From positions 30,854,509 through 30,918,508 of the forward strand of contig CM060886.1 in the NCBI GenBank assembly GCA_030762935.1: a stretch of DNA of 64,000 nucleotides, read 5' to 3'. The stretch comes from Hymenopus coronatus (lineage: Eukaryota; Arthropoda; Insecta; Mantodea; Hymenopodidae). The notes under the pieces are model-generated. The model was not told the origin of the DNA. It did not search any database and worked only from the letters and a program-made list of their open reading frames with translations. The translations under genes were made by a program, and so were the position numbers. Positions 10,253-21,757 of this stretch are shown piece by piece (position 1 is the first letter of the stretch; the number at the start of each line of letters is the position of its first letter).

Positions 10253-11994
10253 TTAATGTAGGCATCTTAGTGGAATGTTTCTGCCAGAAGAATAAAGCAG
10301 TAGTGGAATAAGTTTTCTTCCTGTGCCATTGATGCATATGTTGATATTTCTTCCAATGAGTATTTCATTGGATGCAGTGTTGGAGAAGCGTTTCAGTTCA
10401 CCAGAAGTGAAGATGGAATAAATCTGCTCAGGAACAGCTAATGTTGGATCTAAATTCTGAACTTTCCTCCAGAAGCTTTTTGCAGGATGGCGTTCATTCA
10501 TATATGTCTCAAGTTTTTTACATGATACACCAGAACTTTGAAGCATATGTAGAATTGATGACAGAATAAGCCAGGTCTTAGTGTCATCAATATTATCTGA
10601 TCCCAACCTGTATTTGTTTACCATCACAGATGTCAGATATTGCTTTGAGATGAAGTTGGAGGTTTTTATTTTTAACTAGTCGTTTTAAATTTGTTACAGC
10701 AGCACTACTTTCATCATTTTTAGGTCGATCCAATGTTTTACTCCATTGAAATTGATGCTGTGATATTTTCCTGCCTTCAGCCATGTGCCCCAACGAGTGA
10801 TTACAGGAACTGGAGGTCGCCTTCCGTGGTGTAGAGGTTACCATGCTGACTTCATATAACCAAGGTCGTGGGTTCAAACCCGGCGGAGAACGATGGATTT
10901 TTTCGGGCGTAAAAATACTTAGCATGGCTTCCTTCGAAAGGAAAGTAAAGCCGTGGATCCCGTGTCGTAGATTTACGGCACGTAAAAGAACCTCAAGCCT
11001 GATAGAGAGGCCTCTGAGCAAAATTAAGCGGTCTTCACGCCCAGTATAGAATGGGACGCTGAGAACCACAGCAGTTAAAGAGCGTCCATAAATAAAACGC
11101 CATTTCATTTTCAGGAACTGGAGATAGATAAAATGCTTCTGATTCTTTTAAGCATTCCGGTAATCTCTCTTGTCTGCCTGGAATTTTTACTAAAGCTTTT
11201 TTAACAACTGCAATGAATTCATCAGCAATTTTGAGCCCAAATCTAATCTCTTCACCACTAAGATGCAACACATGCGCCCATTAGGTAGAGTGTAAAAGCT
11301 GAGGCGCAACTCCAGCCAATCGCCTGCCAGCAGAAAGCATATACGTTGCACTGTCCGAAATAAAAGCAATCATGCTAGACCTGTGAACTCCAATAAGATC
11401 TAGTGTGCCAAGTATAAATTTTACTATAAGATCAGCATTGCAATGTTGTACAATTTTGGTTTTCACAAGTCGGGGTTTCTCGCCCAAAACACCCAATGGA
11501 TCAACAAGAATATTCACCACCTTACGACTCTTTATATCTATCGTTTCATCAACCACTGGATAAACAGAATTTCCCTTACATTTTGACTTGGTTTCCTTCT
11601 TCTCAAAGTGGCTTCACTGGGAGCCATTTTCATATTTGTAGCGGTTGCTACCCACTGACAAAAGCGTTCGTTGCGGAAGACATGAAATACCAGCAAAAGT
11701 GAACGCTTTGACCACTTCTTTCATATTATCCTTTGAACTTTCCATACGCTACCACATTTTAGATATAGTGCTAGTACGTATACTGCTAGGACTGCCTGAG
11801 GTTGAGGAACATCCATCACTCTGTTTCCGAGATCTAAGTTTAAAACTTTCCACAATGGACTTTTTTTCAAAATTAATGCACTCTGAACATAAGGTACAAA
11901 AAATTTTCCGCTTTTCAGGCACAAAATGATCTGTGGGAAACTCACAACCACTTTGAATTGCATTTACAGCAGTTTTTAGAATGCTGGTATTCAA
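10253..11994 (-). pseudogene. Decayed hAT transposase (CGGBP1-like group), interrupted by SINE-A
   Basis: Read on the minus strand. The N-terminal piece (11749-11994) has a zinc-finger-like CTLCSECINFEKKS. The piece 11281-11556 begins VDETIDIKSRKVVNILV, the first catalytic-Asp region typical of hAT transposases (a D-E-[ST]-x-D-like motif). Piece 11035-11271 continues in the same frame (HLSGEEIRFGLKIADEF) after an in-frame stop. The open part then meets a SINE-A at 10816-11111 and resumes at 10590-10800 and 10253-10627 in other frames. Damage is therefore several in-frame stops, at least one frame change and a 296-bp insertion. Assignment to the CGGBP1-like insect hAT group rests on recalled family sequence and is moderate. 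No function is expected. Confidence 0.6.
10816..11111 (+). mobile_element. SINE-A, full length, inside the hAT relic
   Basis: Complete copy from GTCGCCTTCCGTGGTGTAG to GCCATTTCATTTT, with B box GTGGGTTCAAACCCG. It has a perfect 12-bp TSD CAGGAACTGGAG at 10804-10815 and 11112-11123. The insertion splits the hAT coding region and post-dates that transposon's arrival. The 171-codon minus-strand frame at 10593-11108 is produced by this SINE in antisense and is not a gene. Confidence 0.95.
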
Positions 11995-12200
11995 CAGTTA
12001 TGAACTGCTCTGATTCAGATTGTAAACTAACTATGAAACCGTTAACTTCACCCACAAGAAGTTCATTGTTGAACTTCATAACTTTTCATTGTTGCTGGAA
12101 ATAAATTTCATTTCTGCATTTAATATATTGTTGGTAATTAACTTCCTGCTTAAAATCTTAGAATTATGTTTCATATTATATATTGTGCTTTTTTGCTTTA

Positions 12201-12343
12201 TTTTTACTTTCTCTACACGTATTATGCACATAGTGTATAAAGAAGGTAGGTATTGTATTGCACTATTGCACCCAAATATTTGATATCGATAAACACATGT
12301 TTTGGAACCTCCTGAATCCAAAAAAGACATTTCTAGAAAAAGA

Positions 12344-12395
<52 letters not shown>

Positions 12396-13053
12396 GCATA
12401 GCTCAAAAACGAAAAGTCCGTTAAATACCAGTATCTTGCGATGTGACACGAAGATTTCAAGAAAATCCCCCCATCCCAACTATCCTTTACACGAACATTT
12501 TGATTTTCTCGTAAATGGCTCTAACGATTTTGATTAAAATTGTATATTAACGATATTTACACATAAATAAAATGTATATCTTGAGCTTTCTGGGAATAGC
12601 CTCTGAAGACATCTTTATTCTGAATGAATTTTGCGGAATTTTGCACAACTGGTAAACCGTAAGAGGTAGATAAAACTTACTATACACTCATTAAAACACA
12701 ATTTATGTTATATGCATTTTTTGCTGGAGTTGTTTGTTTTTAAGATATTCCTTATTATTGACTCCAGTTTTAAAATACTTAATACTTTTCTCATACGGGA
12801 ATTTGTCAACACCTGACCACGCAAAGAATCGGATTTCTATACCACAGCAACCACATTTTAAAGCATTTGACCGTCGGTTTAGCCCAGTGTATCCCCTTAT
12901 TTCCCTTCTTCCTATAAGTAACTAAGTAATGAAACCGTTTCTGAAAATGTTTATCTCGATTAGCATGAAGTAGATAGAAGAATAAGTTTATTAACAATAA
13001 GTTGTTACAGAGCGGTAGAGAAAGTCATGTGAATGGGGCACATCAGATTTTTT
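12201..13053 (+). mobile_element. Family H copy, full length, long (GT)n
   Basis: Starts TTTTTACTTTCTCTACACG, left palindrome ATTATGCACATAG. The (GT)n tract (12346-12392) sits at the usual internal position. Ends 'ggtagagaaagtcatgtgaa' then 'ggggcacatcagattttt'. A motif resembling 'tattgtgctttt' occurs on both sides of the insertion. Confidence 0.87.
12346..12392. repeat. (GT)n microsatellite within family H
   Basis: Uninterrupted GT dinucleotide array of about 47 bp at the conserved GT site of the H element. It creates spurious His-Thr or Cys-Val open frames on the two strands. Confidence 0.97.
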
Positions 13054-13362
13054 AAAAGTATGCTTTATTGTGCTTTTAAAACTTATTTGTTCCTAACTGT
13101 TAGACCCCAAATATCATGTTTTGGGTAGCAACCTCATGTCTAAAACTGTGTTATACTTTTTTATGCTTATGGGTTGCATTTCTTATAGCATATAACCGAA
13201 AACTAGAATTTTTTGTTGACTAATGCTCCAGCTGCTCTTTAACGTCTCCCTTTGCGCCATGAAAGTGTATGTTACATTAAAATACCAATAATATTGGTAT
13301 TGGACTCAAAAATTGGATATAGATATTTCAACGGAAACGCGTTTTGAGATTTCCTGAAAAAA
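13054..13362. other. Unassigned, with a small H-like fragment
   Basis: The sequence at about 13300-13360 ('caaaaattggatatagat', 'ttcaacggaaacgcg') resembles the left interior of family H. The rest is unassigned. Confidence 0.45.
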
Positions 13363-13496
13363 ACTCTCTACCACATACAATGTACATAGTAATAGAGAAA
13401 CTATTGCATTCCACCCAAAAATTCGATACCAAGATTTCGCTGGAAAGACACACTTTAAGGAAACCTGAATTAAAAAAAAAAACATATTTAGAAAAA

Positions 13497-13734
13497 AATG
13501 AAATGAAATGGCGTTTTATTTATGAACGCTTTTTAACTGATGTGGTTCTCAGCATCCCATTCTATACAGGACGTGAAAGAGCGCTTCATTTTGCTCAGAG
13601 GCCTCACAATCAGGCTTGAGGTTCTTTTACGTGACGTAAATCTACGACACAGGACCATCGGCTTTACTTCCCTTCTGAAGGAAGCCATGCTAAGGATTTT
13701 TACGCCCGAAAAATACCATCGTCCTCCGCCAGGT
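13497..13734 (-). mobile_element. SINE-A, 5'-truncated, nested in family H
   Basis: The minus-strand copy runs from 'ggcggaggacgatgg' to 'aacgccatttcatttcatt'; the whole tRNA head is missing, as expected from incomplete reverse transcription. TSD TATTTAGAAAAA is perfect at 13485-13496 and 13735-13746. Confidence 0.92.
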
Positions 13735-13825
13735 TATTTAGAAAAAGGTCCCTTGTATGTCTGTATGTGTTTTTACGCGTGCGCGTGTGTGAACAGAATC
13801 CCTCAAAACGTAAAGTTGGTTAAAG

Positions 13826-13826
<1 letters not shown>

Positions 13827-13885
<59 letters not shown>
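13827..13885. repeat. (TA)n microsatellite
   Basis: About 59 bp of uninterrupted TA, inside an H copy. Likely unstable in length. Confidence 0.98.
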
Positions 13886-13887
<2 letters not shown>

Positions 13888-14300
13888 AATATTTTTTTAA
13901 AATGTTGGTTTTATCAAAACTCACTAACTATTTTGATTAAAGACCACATGTTCAAGATTTTTCATAGCAATGAAATGTACATCTTGAATTTTTTGGGAAT
14001 AGCCTCTGAAGTTCTCTTAGTTCCGGATGACTTTTGCATAACTGGCAAAACGTAAGAGATAGATAAAAACGTACTACATGAAAATGCAGATCTTGTCATA
14101 ACACACAATTTATATCTAATATATTTTTGTTTGTTTGTTTTAAATTAAAAATATCCGAGATATTTCATGTTTTTTGTTTAAATTCTCCAATACTTATCTT
14201 TTCTCAAATGTTTAGTCGTTCTTTTTTTTTTTTTTTAATTCTGACCATGCAAAGAGAACAGAATTTCAAAGCTATCACTTAGTGACCGGTTTTAAAAAAA

Positions 14301-14946
14301 AAATCTGATGTGCTCCATTCACATGACTTTCTCTACATGTCTGCAAAGTATAACTTTTCAAAGCTGAAACCAATAACAAGGAATATCTCAAAAAGGATCA
14401 ACTCCACGAAAAAATGTATTTTACACAAATCGTGTGTTTTAACGTGCTCTACATTTTTTGTGTGGTAAGTTTCTGTCCATCTCTTACCGTTTTGCAGTTA
14501 TGCAAAATTCCGTAAAATTCATCCAGAATAAAGTGGTCTTCAAAGACTATTCTCAGAAAATTCAAAATTTACATTTTATTTGTCAGGTAAATATCTTCAA
14601 TATACGATATTTTAATCAAAATCGTTAAAGCCATTTTTCAGAAAAACTAAATTTTCGAAAAATGTTCCATGTAAAGGGTAGTTTGGGGTCAAAATCTTCG
14701 TGTCGCATCCCTGGAATATACTAAACTTAAATACCAAGTTTAGTATTTTACATTTTCGTTTTTGAGTTATCGTGTTCAGAGGCACAAGGACACACACAAG
14801 GACCTTTTCTTATAATGCTTTCTTTTTTGGATACAGGGGACCCTAAAATATGTATTTCCAGTGAAATCTCGGTATAGAATTTTTGAGTGGAGTGGAGTGC
14901 AATAAACTATAAACTATGTACATAGTACGTGTAGAGAAAGTAAAAA
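14301..14946 (-). mobile_element. Family H copy with internal deletion
   Basis: It starts at the hairpin end 'atctgatgtgctccattcac' but jumps from the right inverted repeat to the 'cttttcaaagctgaaacc' region, losing roughly 200 bp. The left end is well kept ('gtacatagtacgtgtagag', 'aaagtaaaaat'). It abuts the preceding copy tail-to-tail across an A-run. Confidence 0.83.
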
Positions 14947-15297
14947 TGACTATACCTTCAGTCTAATCTTATTTATTTCTTCCTGTTCCTACAAGCAAAT
15001 GAGTAATATGAGTATTTCTGTTAACATTTATCTTGATTAGCATGGATCAGAAAAAAGAATAAGGTTTTGCAAGAATACTTAGTTGCAGAATATAAAGAAT
15101 GTAGTGTACCACAGCAGATGTTTTAGAAAATGTTCCACATGTATGTATCTATGAACAATAGTGTTTGTATGAGAATCGAAAGATTTGTGAAATGTTTATA
15201 AGTTCATATGAAAGTATATGAGTTCACGTCTTCCGATATAAGATGATTTATAATAATATTCTGTCACCTCAAACCACCCTTCATAGGAAAATATTTG

Positions 15298-15340
<43 letters not shown>

Positions 15341-15576
15341 GCTCTCTCCCAAAATAGCTCTAACGATTTTGGTTAAAACACCTAATACTTAAGATAATTA
15401 TTTGAATAAGGAAACTGTATGTCTTGAATGTTTTATAATTAAAAAACAACTACGAGATCTCGTCTTTTGTGTCACTTTATATGTAAATCATAAGCGACAG
15501 AAGAAAACCTGTGCAAAGCTAATGTAGATCTCGTTATAACGCATATTTTTTTTACATTTACCTTATATGAGATATT
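14947..15576. other. Decayed H fragments and (CT)n
   Basis: 'cttgattagcatgga' and 'cctacaagcaaatgagtaat' near 14980-15050 and 'ctctaacgattttggttaaa' near 15357-15377 are diverged pieces of family H. A (CT)n array lies at 15299-15349. Confidence 0.5.
15299..15349. repeat. (CT)n microsatellite
   Basis: About 50 bp of CT repeats with two single-base interruptions. Confidence 0.96.
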
Positions 15577-15723
15577 TTAACTTTCTTTAGCCCCATATGT
15601 ACAATGTACATAGGGATAGAGAAGGTATTGCAATGCACCCAAAAGTTCGATATCCAGATTTCACCGGAAATATAAGTTTTGGGGTCCCCTGAGTCCGAAA
15701 AAAGCATTTTTAAAAAAAGGTCC

Positions 15724-15738
15724 GTGTGTGTGTGTGTG

Positions 15739-15773
<35 letters not shown>

Positions 15774-15785
15774 GTATGTGTGTCT
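15724..15785. repeat. (GT)n-(CTGT)n compound microsatellite
   Basis: The GT array grades into seven or so CTGT units, at the standard GT site of family H. Confidence 0.95.
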
Positions 15786-16111
15786 GTGGATAGCATAGTC
15801 CCAAACCGAAAAGACCTTTAAATACCAAACTTGGCATTTAGGTTTAGTATCTTCCAAGATTGCGACACGAAGATTTTCAAGAAAATCCCACCACCCTTAA
15901 CTACCCTTTACAAGAATACATTTTCGAACATTTTGTTTTTCTTAAAAATGGCTCTAATGATTTTGATTAAAATAGCATATATTAATGTTATTTCCATCAC
16001 AAATAAAATGTATATCTTGAATTTTCTGGATATAGCTTCTGAACACCTGTTAACTCTGGATGAATGTTGCTGAGTTTTGCATAACTAATAGATAGACGAA
16101 TACTTATTGCA

Positions 16112-16112
<1 letters not shown>

Positions 16113-16141
<29 letters not shown>
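16113..16141. repeat. Poly-A run
   Basis: About 29 A residues inside the H copy. It gives a spurious poly-Lys frame. Confidence 0.96.
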
Positions 16142-16144
<3 letters not shown>

Positions 16145-16551
16145 TAGATCTCGTTATAATACACAACTTATGCCATATACATTTTTTACGTGGAGTTTGC
16201 CGTTTTCAAGATATTCCTTGTTATTAGTTTCAACTGTAAAGTACTTATTCTTTTCTCAGATAGGAAGTGCCCGTTTTTCTTTTGTTCTACTCCCGGCCAA
16301 GCAAGGAAGCTATTTGCAATGACAATCTCATAGCGACAGCTTTTAAAACATTTAACTACCATTTAGAATAGTGTATTACCTTAGTTCCTTTTTATTTATG
16401 AGAACTAAGTAATAAGAACATTCTGACAATGCTCATCTCGATTAGCATTGTGTAGAAAGAAGAGTAATCTTTTGTAGGAACTTTGTAGAGCAGCTAGAGA
16501 AAGTCATGTGTGTGTAACACAAGATTTTTTGTTATTTTAGTTAGTTGGTGT

Positions 16552-16735
16552 GTTCTCTACCAGTGTATGATGTACATAAGAGATACAGAATGTATTGCAT
16601 TCCACCTAAAAATTCCATACCGAGGTATCACCGACATTTTTTGAAGTTCCCTGAATAATAAAACCTTTATAGAAAAAACGCTGTGTGTTTGTTTGAGCAG
16701 TATAACTCAGAAACGAAAAATCCGTTAAATACAAA
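16552..16735 (+). mobile_element. Family H left-end fragment
   Basis: 'gtgtatgatgtacataagag', 'ttgcattccacctaaaaatt' and 'ctcagaaacgaaaaatccg' mark the left quarter of an H copy, breaking off into an oppositely oriented copy. Confidence 0.65.
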
Positions 16736-16744
16736 ACGTTATAT

Positions 16745-17402
16745 TTATTTCAGTTCAGCAGCTTCTATTTTATGATAATCGAGATAAACATTAGCAGAAA
16801 TTGTCTTATTAATTTGCTTCCTTGTAAGTAGAAGAAAAATAAGGGAATGCACAAGGTTAAAACTATGGTCAACTCGTTTAAAAGCTGATTGCCATATGAT
16901 TGAAATCCGTTTTAATGCAGATCCAGCGGTTTATAACTTTCCGTATGAGAAAAGTTTTAAGTAATAAAGAGGTCTTTAGAGACTATTCCTAGAAAATTTA
17001 AGATACATTTTATTTATATCTATATAAATATCTTTAATATACGGTATTTTAATAAAAATCGTTAGAGCCATTTTTGAGAAAATCAACATTTTCGAATTTT
17101 TTTACATATAAAGGGTAGTTTGGGATGGGGGAATATTTCTGAAAATAATCGTGTCGCAACCCTGGAAGATACTAAACTTAAATACCAAGTTTGGTATTTT
17201 ACCGACTCTTCGTTTTTGAATTATCGTGTTCACAGACACACATACACACACACACACACGCGCACACACACACACACACATAAGGATGCTTTTCTGAAAA
17301 ATACTTTTTATTGGATACAGGGGACCCTAAAGCGTCTATTTCCGGTGAAATTTCAGTATCGAATTTTTGGGTGGAATGCGATACCTTCTCTATACTCTAT
17401 AT
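16745..17402 (-). mobile_element. Family H copy truncated at the hAT element
   Basis: It runs from the 'cgagataaacattagcagaa' region through the (CA)n at 17236-17280 to 'gataccttctctatactcta', losing its last ~30 bp (palindrome centre and TAGAGAAAGT) exactly where the hAT element begins. Confidence 0.8.
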
Positions 17403-19901
17403 CAGTGTTTCCCAACCTTTTGGAGTTCACGGCACCCTTGGGAATAACATTAAACACCAGTGGCACCCTTCCTTGAATTAAAAGAAAATTAAGCTTAATA
17501 TGTTAATTTATTGAAATATTATATAATAATAACGTACACCATAACATAGTACAGTAAACTTTACTACAATCACTGAGTAAAAATACATCAATAAAGTTTG
17601 TTCGATTAATGATTAATGTGAAACTTGTGATTGATGCTTAGAGCACAGATATGTGATGTCGGGTCTTACAGTTGACAGTGAAACACACAAATCATCATCA
17701 AGGTTATTCAGTCTATTTCTTGCTTTGCATTTTATTGTCACCATAGGCAGAGAAGGCTTGCTCGCATAGATAGGATGTTGAAAAGGCCAAAAGTGCGTTA
17801 ATTGCTTTCTTCATTAGGTTAGGGTACTCCTCTCTCCGTTGAAGCCAAAAACTAGCCACCGACGCCTCACTCTTGGTGAACTTACCTTTGAGTGTGGAAT
17901 CAGCGCAAAGATCAATAAATTCATCTCGTTCGCAAGCAGTGAAATCTATTTCCTCTGCACTATCTACGAAATCAAATGGTGAGACAACTCCGTCGAGATT
18001 CGTAGTGGAAATAGTTGGAAAGTACGCATCTATTGCATCTTGCAATCTTGATAAGTGATCACAAATGCGGTCTTTCAGTTTACCCAGATCTTTATCTCCT
18101 GCCACATTAAGAAGAGATGGAAAGTTCGACAAATCTCCTTTTTGAACTGCAGACTTCCAAGAACTAAGTTTTCTTTTAAAACCTTTCATTTTATTGGTTG
18201 AGGAGATTATTGTTTCATGTCGACCCTGCATCGAAACATTCAGTTCATTCAGCTTATGAAAAATATCTGCCAGATACGACAGTTCAAAACACCAAGAATC
18301 ACTTAGTAAGAGCTCATGAAATGTGTCTTGATTTTAGTCCTTAAAAAAAGTTTTTAGCTGTTCTTTAAGTTCGAGAAACCGGTTCAATACACGACCCCGC
18401 GACAACCACCTTTCTTCTGTGTGAAGTAACAAAGAGGTATGAGAGGCATCCGTTGCGCGACATAACTGTTCAAAAATTCTGCACTTTAAAGGTCGAGACT
18501 TCTTATAGTTCACCATTTTCACAACTTGGTTAAACACTTCAGCAAAATCTTCATTACACGCTTTCACGACTAATGCCTCTCTATGCAGAAAACAGTGAGT
18601 TATAATAATGGATGGATTTTTATTGAGAGCTCTGGCAGTAAAACCTTTAATTTTCCCAGACATAGATGGTGCACCATCTGTACATATACCACAACAGTCT
18701 TTCCATGAAAGATCATGGTCATTTAGTTAGGAATTAATAGAAACGAAAATATCATGGCCTGTGGTTGTAGTCTCCAGCGGTCTACAGAACAGAAACTGTT
18801 CACTAATATCTTTTTCATCAATATATCTGATAAAACCAAGGAGTTGCGGTTTGTCACCAATATCGAGACTCTCATCTACTTGCAAAGCAAATTTTCTATA
18901 AGTTTTTATTTTCTCCGTGACTTGTTCGTTGATATTGCATGACATTTCAGATATCCTGAGGCTGATTGTGTTGTTGGACAGAGGAACTTTCGAAATTTGA
19001 TTAGCTGCTCCTTCGCCAAGTATTGTTGAAACTATAACTTGACATGCAGGGCCAATGATTTCCTCTCCAAGAGTATGAGGTTTCTTTTTTTTTTTAGCTA
19101 TCAGTTCTGGTACTTTAAATGAGGCTTCAAGAGCAGTATCACCTATGGTCATTCTCTTTACCATTCGCACAGCTGTTTTCTTCTCCCCTTCTAATATATG
19201 TGAAAAGTACATTACACTTTTCTGTGACACACTAGGATGCTTTGTTGTAAGATGCCGCTTCAGTTTGCTAGGTACCATGGCCTCGTTGCTAAGTGTTTCG
19301 CCACAAACTAAACACACAGGGATAGGGTTTTCCTCGTTGTTATTCCACTTAAATCCATACGCTAAGTAACTGTCCTGGTATGTTCTTTTCTTTCGTTTGT
19401 CTTCTTTATGTGGTGAATTCAACGGTCCGGGAGAAACTGTAAGATTTGGCTTCTTAAAGCAAGCAGTAGGAGCCGACACTTTCACTGTCCTGGCGTTTAC
19501 GTTTAACAATGAACTTATCCATAGCTAAACACTGTGAATCAACGCGAGGAAGACAACTGAAAGCGCCAAGCGGCGTACACTTTTATATATGCATCTGTCG
19601 AAGTCTCGGGAATGTTCGTGAGGAAGCGAGTAGTCTCGGGAATGTTCGGCAGGGTAAAGCTGTAATGCCATCTTGGGATACTAGTATAACTGAATTATTG
19701 AAATGAATCAACCACTATCACCATCTGCCGTGCATGAGAGTAATTGATTTGACTTATTTTATTTCAAGACCTTAAAAGACTTAAGGCTTCAGTAGCAGGT
19801 ATTTTTTTTTTTTGTTTTTGTTTATCTCAATATTTCGCGGCACCCCTTAGCCAATCACACGGCACCCTAAGGTGCCGGGGCACACCGGTTGGGAACCGTT
19901 G
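17403..19901 (-). mobile_element. hAT DNA transposon (ZBED5-like), about 2.5 kb, decayed
   Basis: Terminal inverted repeats: CAGTGTTTCCCAACC at the left and, on the opposite strand of the right end, CAACGGTTCCCAACC (three mismatches in 15). Near both ends are GGCACCC-type subterminal repeats ('cacggcacccttgg' and 'cacggcaccctaaggtgcc'). The sole gene is a minus-strand transposase. The 8-bp flanks (CTCTATAT and CACTAGGC) do not match, so the expected 8-bp TSD is absent. The flanks are two different H copies, each missing the end that faces the hAT. Confidence 0.88.
17613..19509 (-). pseudogene. hAT transposase, ZBED5/SCAND3-like, two stops and one frameshift
   Basis: This enzyme class cuts and pastes its element in the nucleus. 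Reading on the minus strand from Met at 19509: a BED-type zinc finger with C66, C69, H86 and H91; the first catalytic Asp in VDESLDIGDK (D212); after a TAA at 18727-18729 the same frame continues to ICTDGAPSM (second Asp), HCFLHREAL and TEERWLSRGRVLNRFLELK; after a second TAA at 18334-18336 it continues to SFWLQRREEYPNL and STSYLCEQAFSAY (hAT C-terminal dimerisation region). At about 17730-17745 a +1 frame change is needed to reach the family C-terminus (KARNRLNNLDDDL, ending near 17613). About 630 codons in total, the usual length. Only three lesions make this a fairly young relic. Family assignment is firm; present activity is not possible as read. Confidence 0.9.
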
Positions 19902-20620
19902 CACTAGGCTAAAACGATAGTCAAATCTTTTAAAAGCTGGTTGTCATGTGGATGAAATTCGTTCCTTTGCATTGCCGGGAGTTGATCAATTCCTGTATAT
20001 GAACAGTTTTAAGTATTTTAAAAATGAAACAAATAACAAAGAATATCCCACAAAAATGGTCAACTTCACAAAAAATGTATATGTCATAAATTGTGTGTTT
20101 AACGGTATCTAAATATTTTGTGTAGTAAGTTTTAGTCTATGTCTTATGGTTTACTGGTTATGCATAATCCAGCAAAATTCATCCCGAGTGAAGAGGTCTT
20201 CAGAGGCTATTCCCAGAAAATTCAAGATATATATTTTATTTGTCGTGTAAATATCTTTAATATTCGATATTTTAATCAAAATCATAGAAGTCATTTTTGA
20301 GAAAATCACAGTTTTCGAACATTGTTCCACATAAAGAGTAGTTTGGGGTGGGGGGATTTTCCTCAAAATCTTCGTGTCGCATCCTTGGAAGATACTAAAC
20401 TTATATACTGAGTTTGGTATTTTATCGGTTTTCGTTTTTAAGTTAACCTGTTCACAGACACGAGGACACATGGACCTTTTTCTAAAAAATGTTTTTTTTG
20501 ATACAGGAGACCCTAAAACGTCTATTTCCGGTGAAATCTCGGTATCGAAGTTTTGGGTGGAATGCAATACCTTCTCTACATACTATGTACATACATAGTA
20601 CGTGCACAGAAACTAAAAAT
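19902..20620 (-). mobile_element. Family H copy missing its hairpin end
   Basis: It begins at 'cactaggctaaaacgatagt', about 150 bp inside the normal right end, directly at the hAT boundary, and continues to 'cgtgcacagaaactaaaaat'. A frame of 138 codons (20151-20567, minus) runs through it and is the same repeat-borne frame seen at 57291-57800. Confidence 0.82.
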
Positions 20621-20922
20621 GTGTAGTCGCTATGGTTATTTATAAAATAAGCATTAATTATTATAAGATCACTTGATGATATGTGTCACGATCACTTAAA
20701 ATGTATAATACTCTTTTTAAATTACTGTGTCTTTTATTTCATTTTTATTTCCTTTTTATCTGCCTATTTTGAAAGTGATAAATGCTTAAACATCTGAGCT
20801 CAATCTATTTTCATTGGAGGCAGGATTCTTATGTAGCTATGGTCTATTCCTTTAATGCAAACAGAAAATGTCTATTAATTGAAGCACAAGACACATTGCT
20901 ATACTGAAGTTTTATTTTATAT
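20621..20922. other. AT-rich spacer, no gene
   Basis: No frame or repeat recognised between two H copies. Confidence 0.5.
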
Positions 20923-21757
20923 ATTACTTTCTCTACACGTACAATGTACATAGTGCATATTCGATATTGAGATTTTCCCGGAAATATGTGTTTTGAGATC
21001 ACCTGAATCCAAAAAATGTATTTTTAGAAATATGTTCGTGTGTAGTGTGCGGGAGTGGGCAACATAGCTCAAAAACCAAAAGTCCGTTAAATAACAAACT
21101 TGGCATTTAAATTCAGTATCTCCAAGGATACAACATGATTATTTTCAAGAAAATTTCCCACCCCCAGCTACCCTTCACATGGAAAAAAATTCGAATTTGT
21201 TGATTTCCTATAAAATGACTATCGATTATGATTAAAATATTCTGTATTAAAGATATTTACATGAAATGTAAAATGTACATCTTTAATTTTCTGGGAATAG
21301 CTTCTGAAGTCATCTTTATTCTAGATGAATTTTGCGGGATTTTGCATAACTGGTAATCCGTAAGAGATAGACAAAAACTTACTTAACAATGTAGAGCTTG
21401 TTAAAACACACAATTTATGCTATATACATTTTTCAGTTTTTGTTGTTGTTGTTTTTTTGTTTTTTTTTTTTAAGAAATTCCTTGTTATTGGTTTCACTTT
21501 TAAAATACTTATACCTTTCTCATACGGGGATTTGTCAACTCCTGGCCTTACAAACAAAGGAAATTCAGTGATACAGCAACAGCTTTTAAAAGCCCTTACC
21601 TCCCTTCTATTTACAAGAAACCAAGTAATAAGAACATTTGTGCTAATTTTTTCTTGATTAGTGTGAAGCAAAAAGAAGAATAAACTTTTTGACAATTTTT
21701 TTTTTTTTTTTTTGCAGATATGTAGGGAAAGTTATGTGAATGGAACACATCAGTTTT
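20923..21757 (+). mobile_element. Family H copy, nearly complete
   Basis: Starts 'attactttctctacacg' with the palindrome core ACAATGTACATAGTG; the segment from 'tagagaag' to 'cacccaaaaatt' is deleted (about 30 bp). The GT tract is short. Ends 'tgtagggaaagttatgtgaa' and 'cacatcagttttt'. Confidence 0.84.

Larger units (their letters stand above)
13363..14300 (+). mobile_element. Family H copy with nested SINE-A and (TA)n
   Basis: Left end 'acaatgtacatagtaatag', then 'ccacccaaaaattcgatacc'. A minus-strand SINE-A interrupts it at 13497-13734. The (GT) site is short ('gcgcgcgtgtgtg'-like), and a long (TA)n follows at 13827-13885 where the 'accaaacttggtattta' block normally lies. The right end is decayed. 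Confidence 0.8.
15577..16531 (+). mobile_element. Family H copy, TAGC-end subtype
   Basis: The left end reads CTTTCTTTAGCCCCATATGTAC and the right end GAGCAGCTAGAGAAAG, so both inverted repeats carry the TAGC variant instead of TACA. It includes a (GT)n/(TCTG)n tract at 15724-15785 and a long A-run at 16113-16141. Ends with the decayed hairpin 'catgtgtgtgtaacacaag'. Confidence 0.83.

Noticed and set aside
10593..11108. 171-codon minus-strand frame
   Set aside because: Mostly antisense SINE-A joined to a piece of the hAT relic; the similar frame at 13540-14055 also comes from SINE-A plus (TA)n.
12076..12460. Minus-strand frames rich in His-Thr
   Set aside because: They are translations of the (GT)n microsatellite at 12346-12392.
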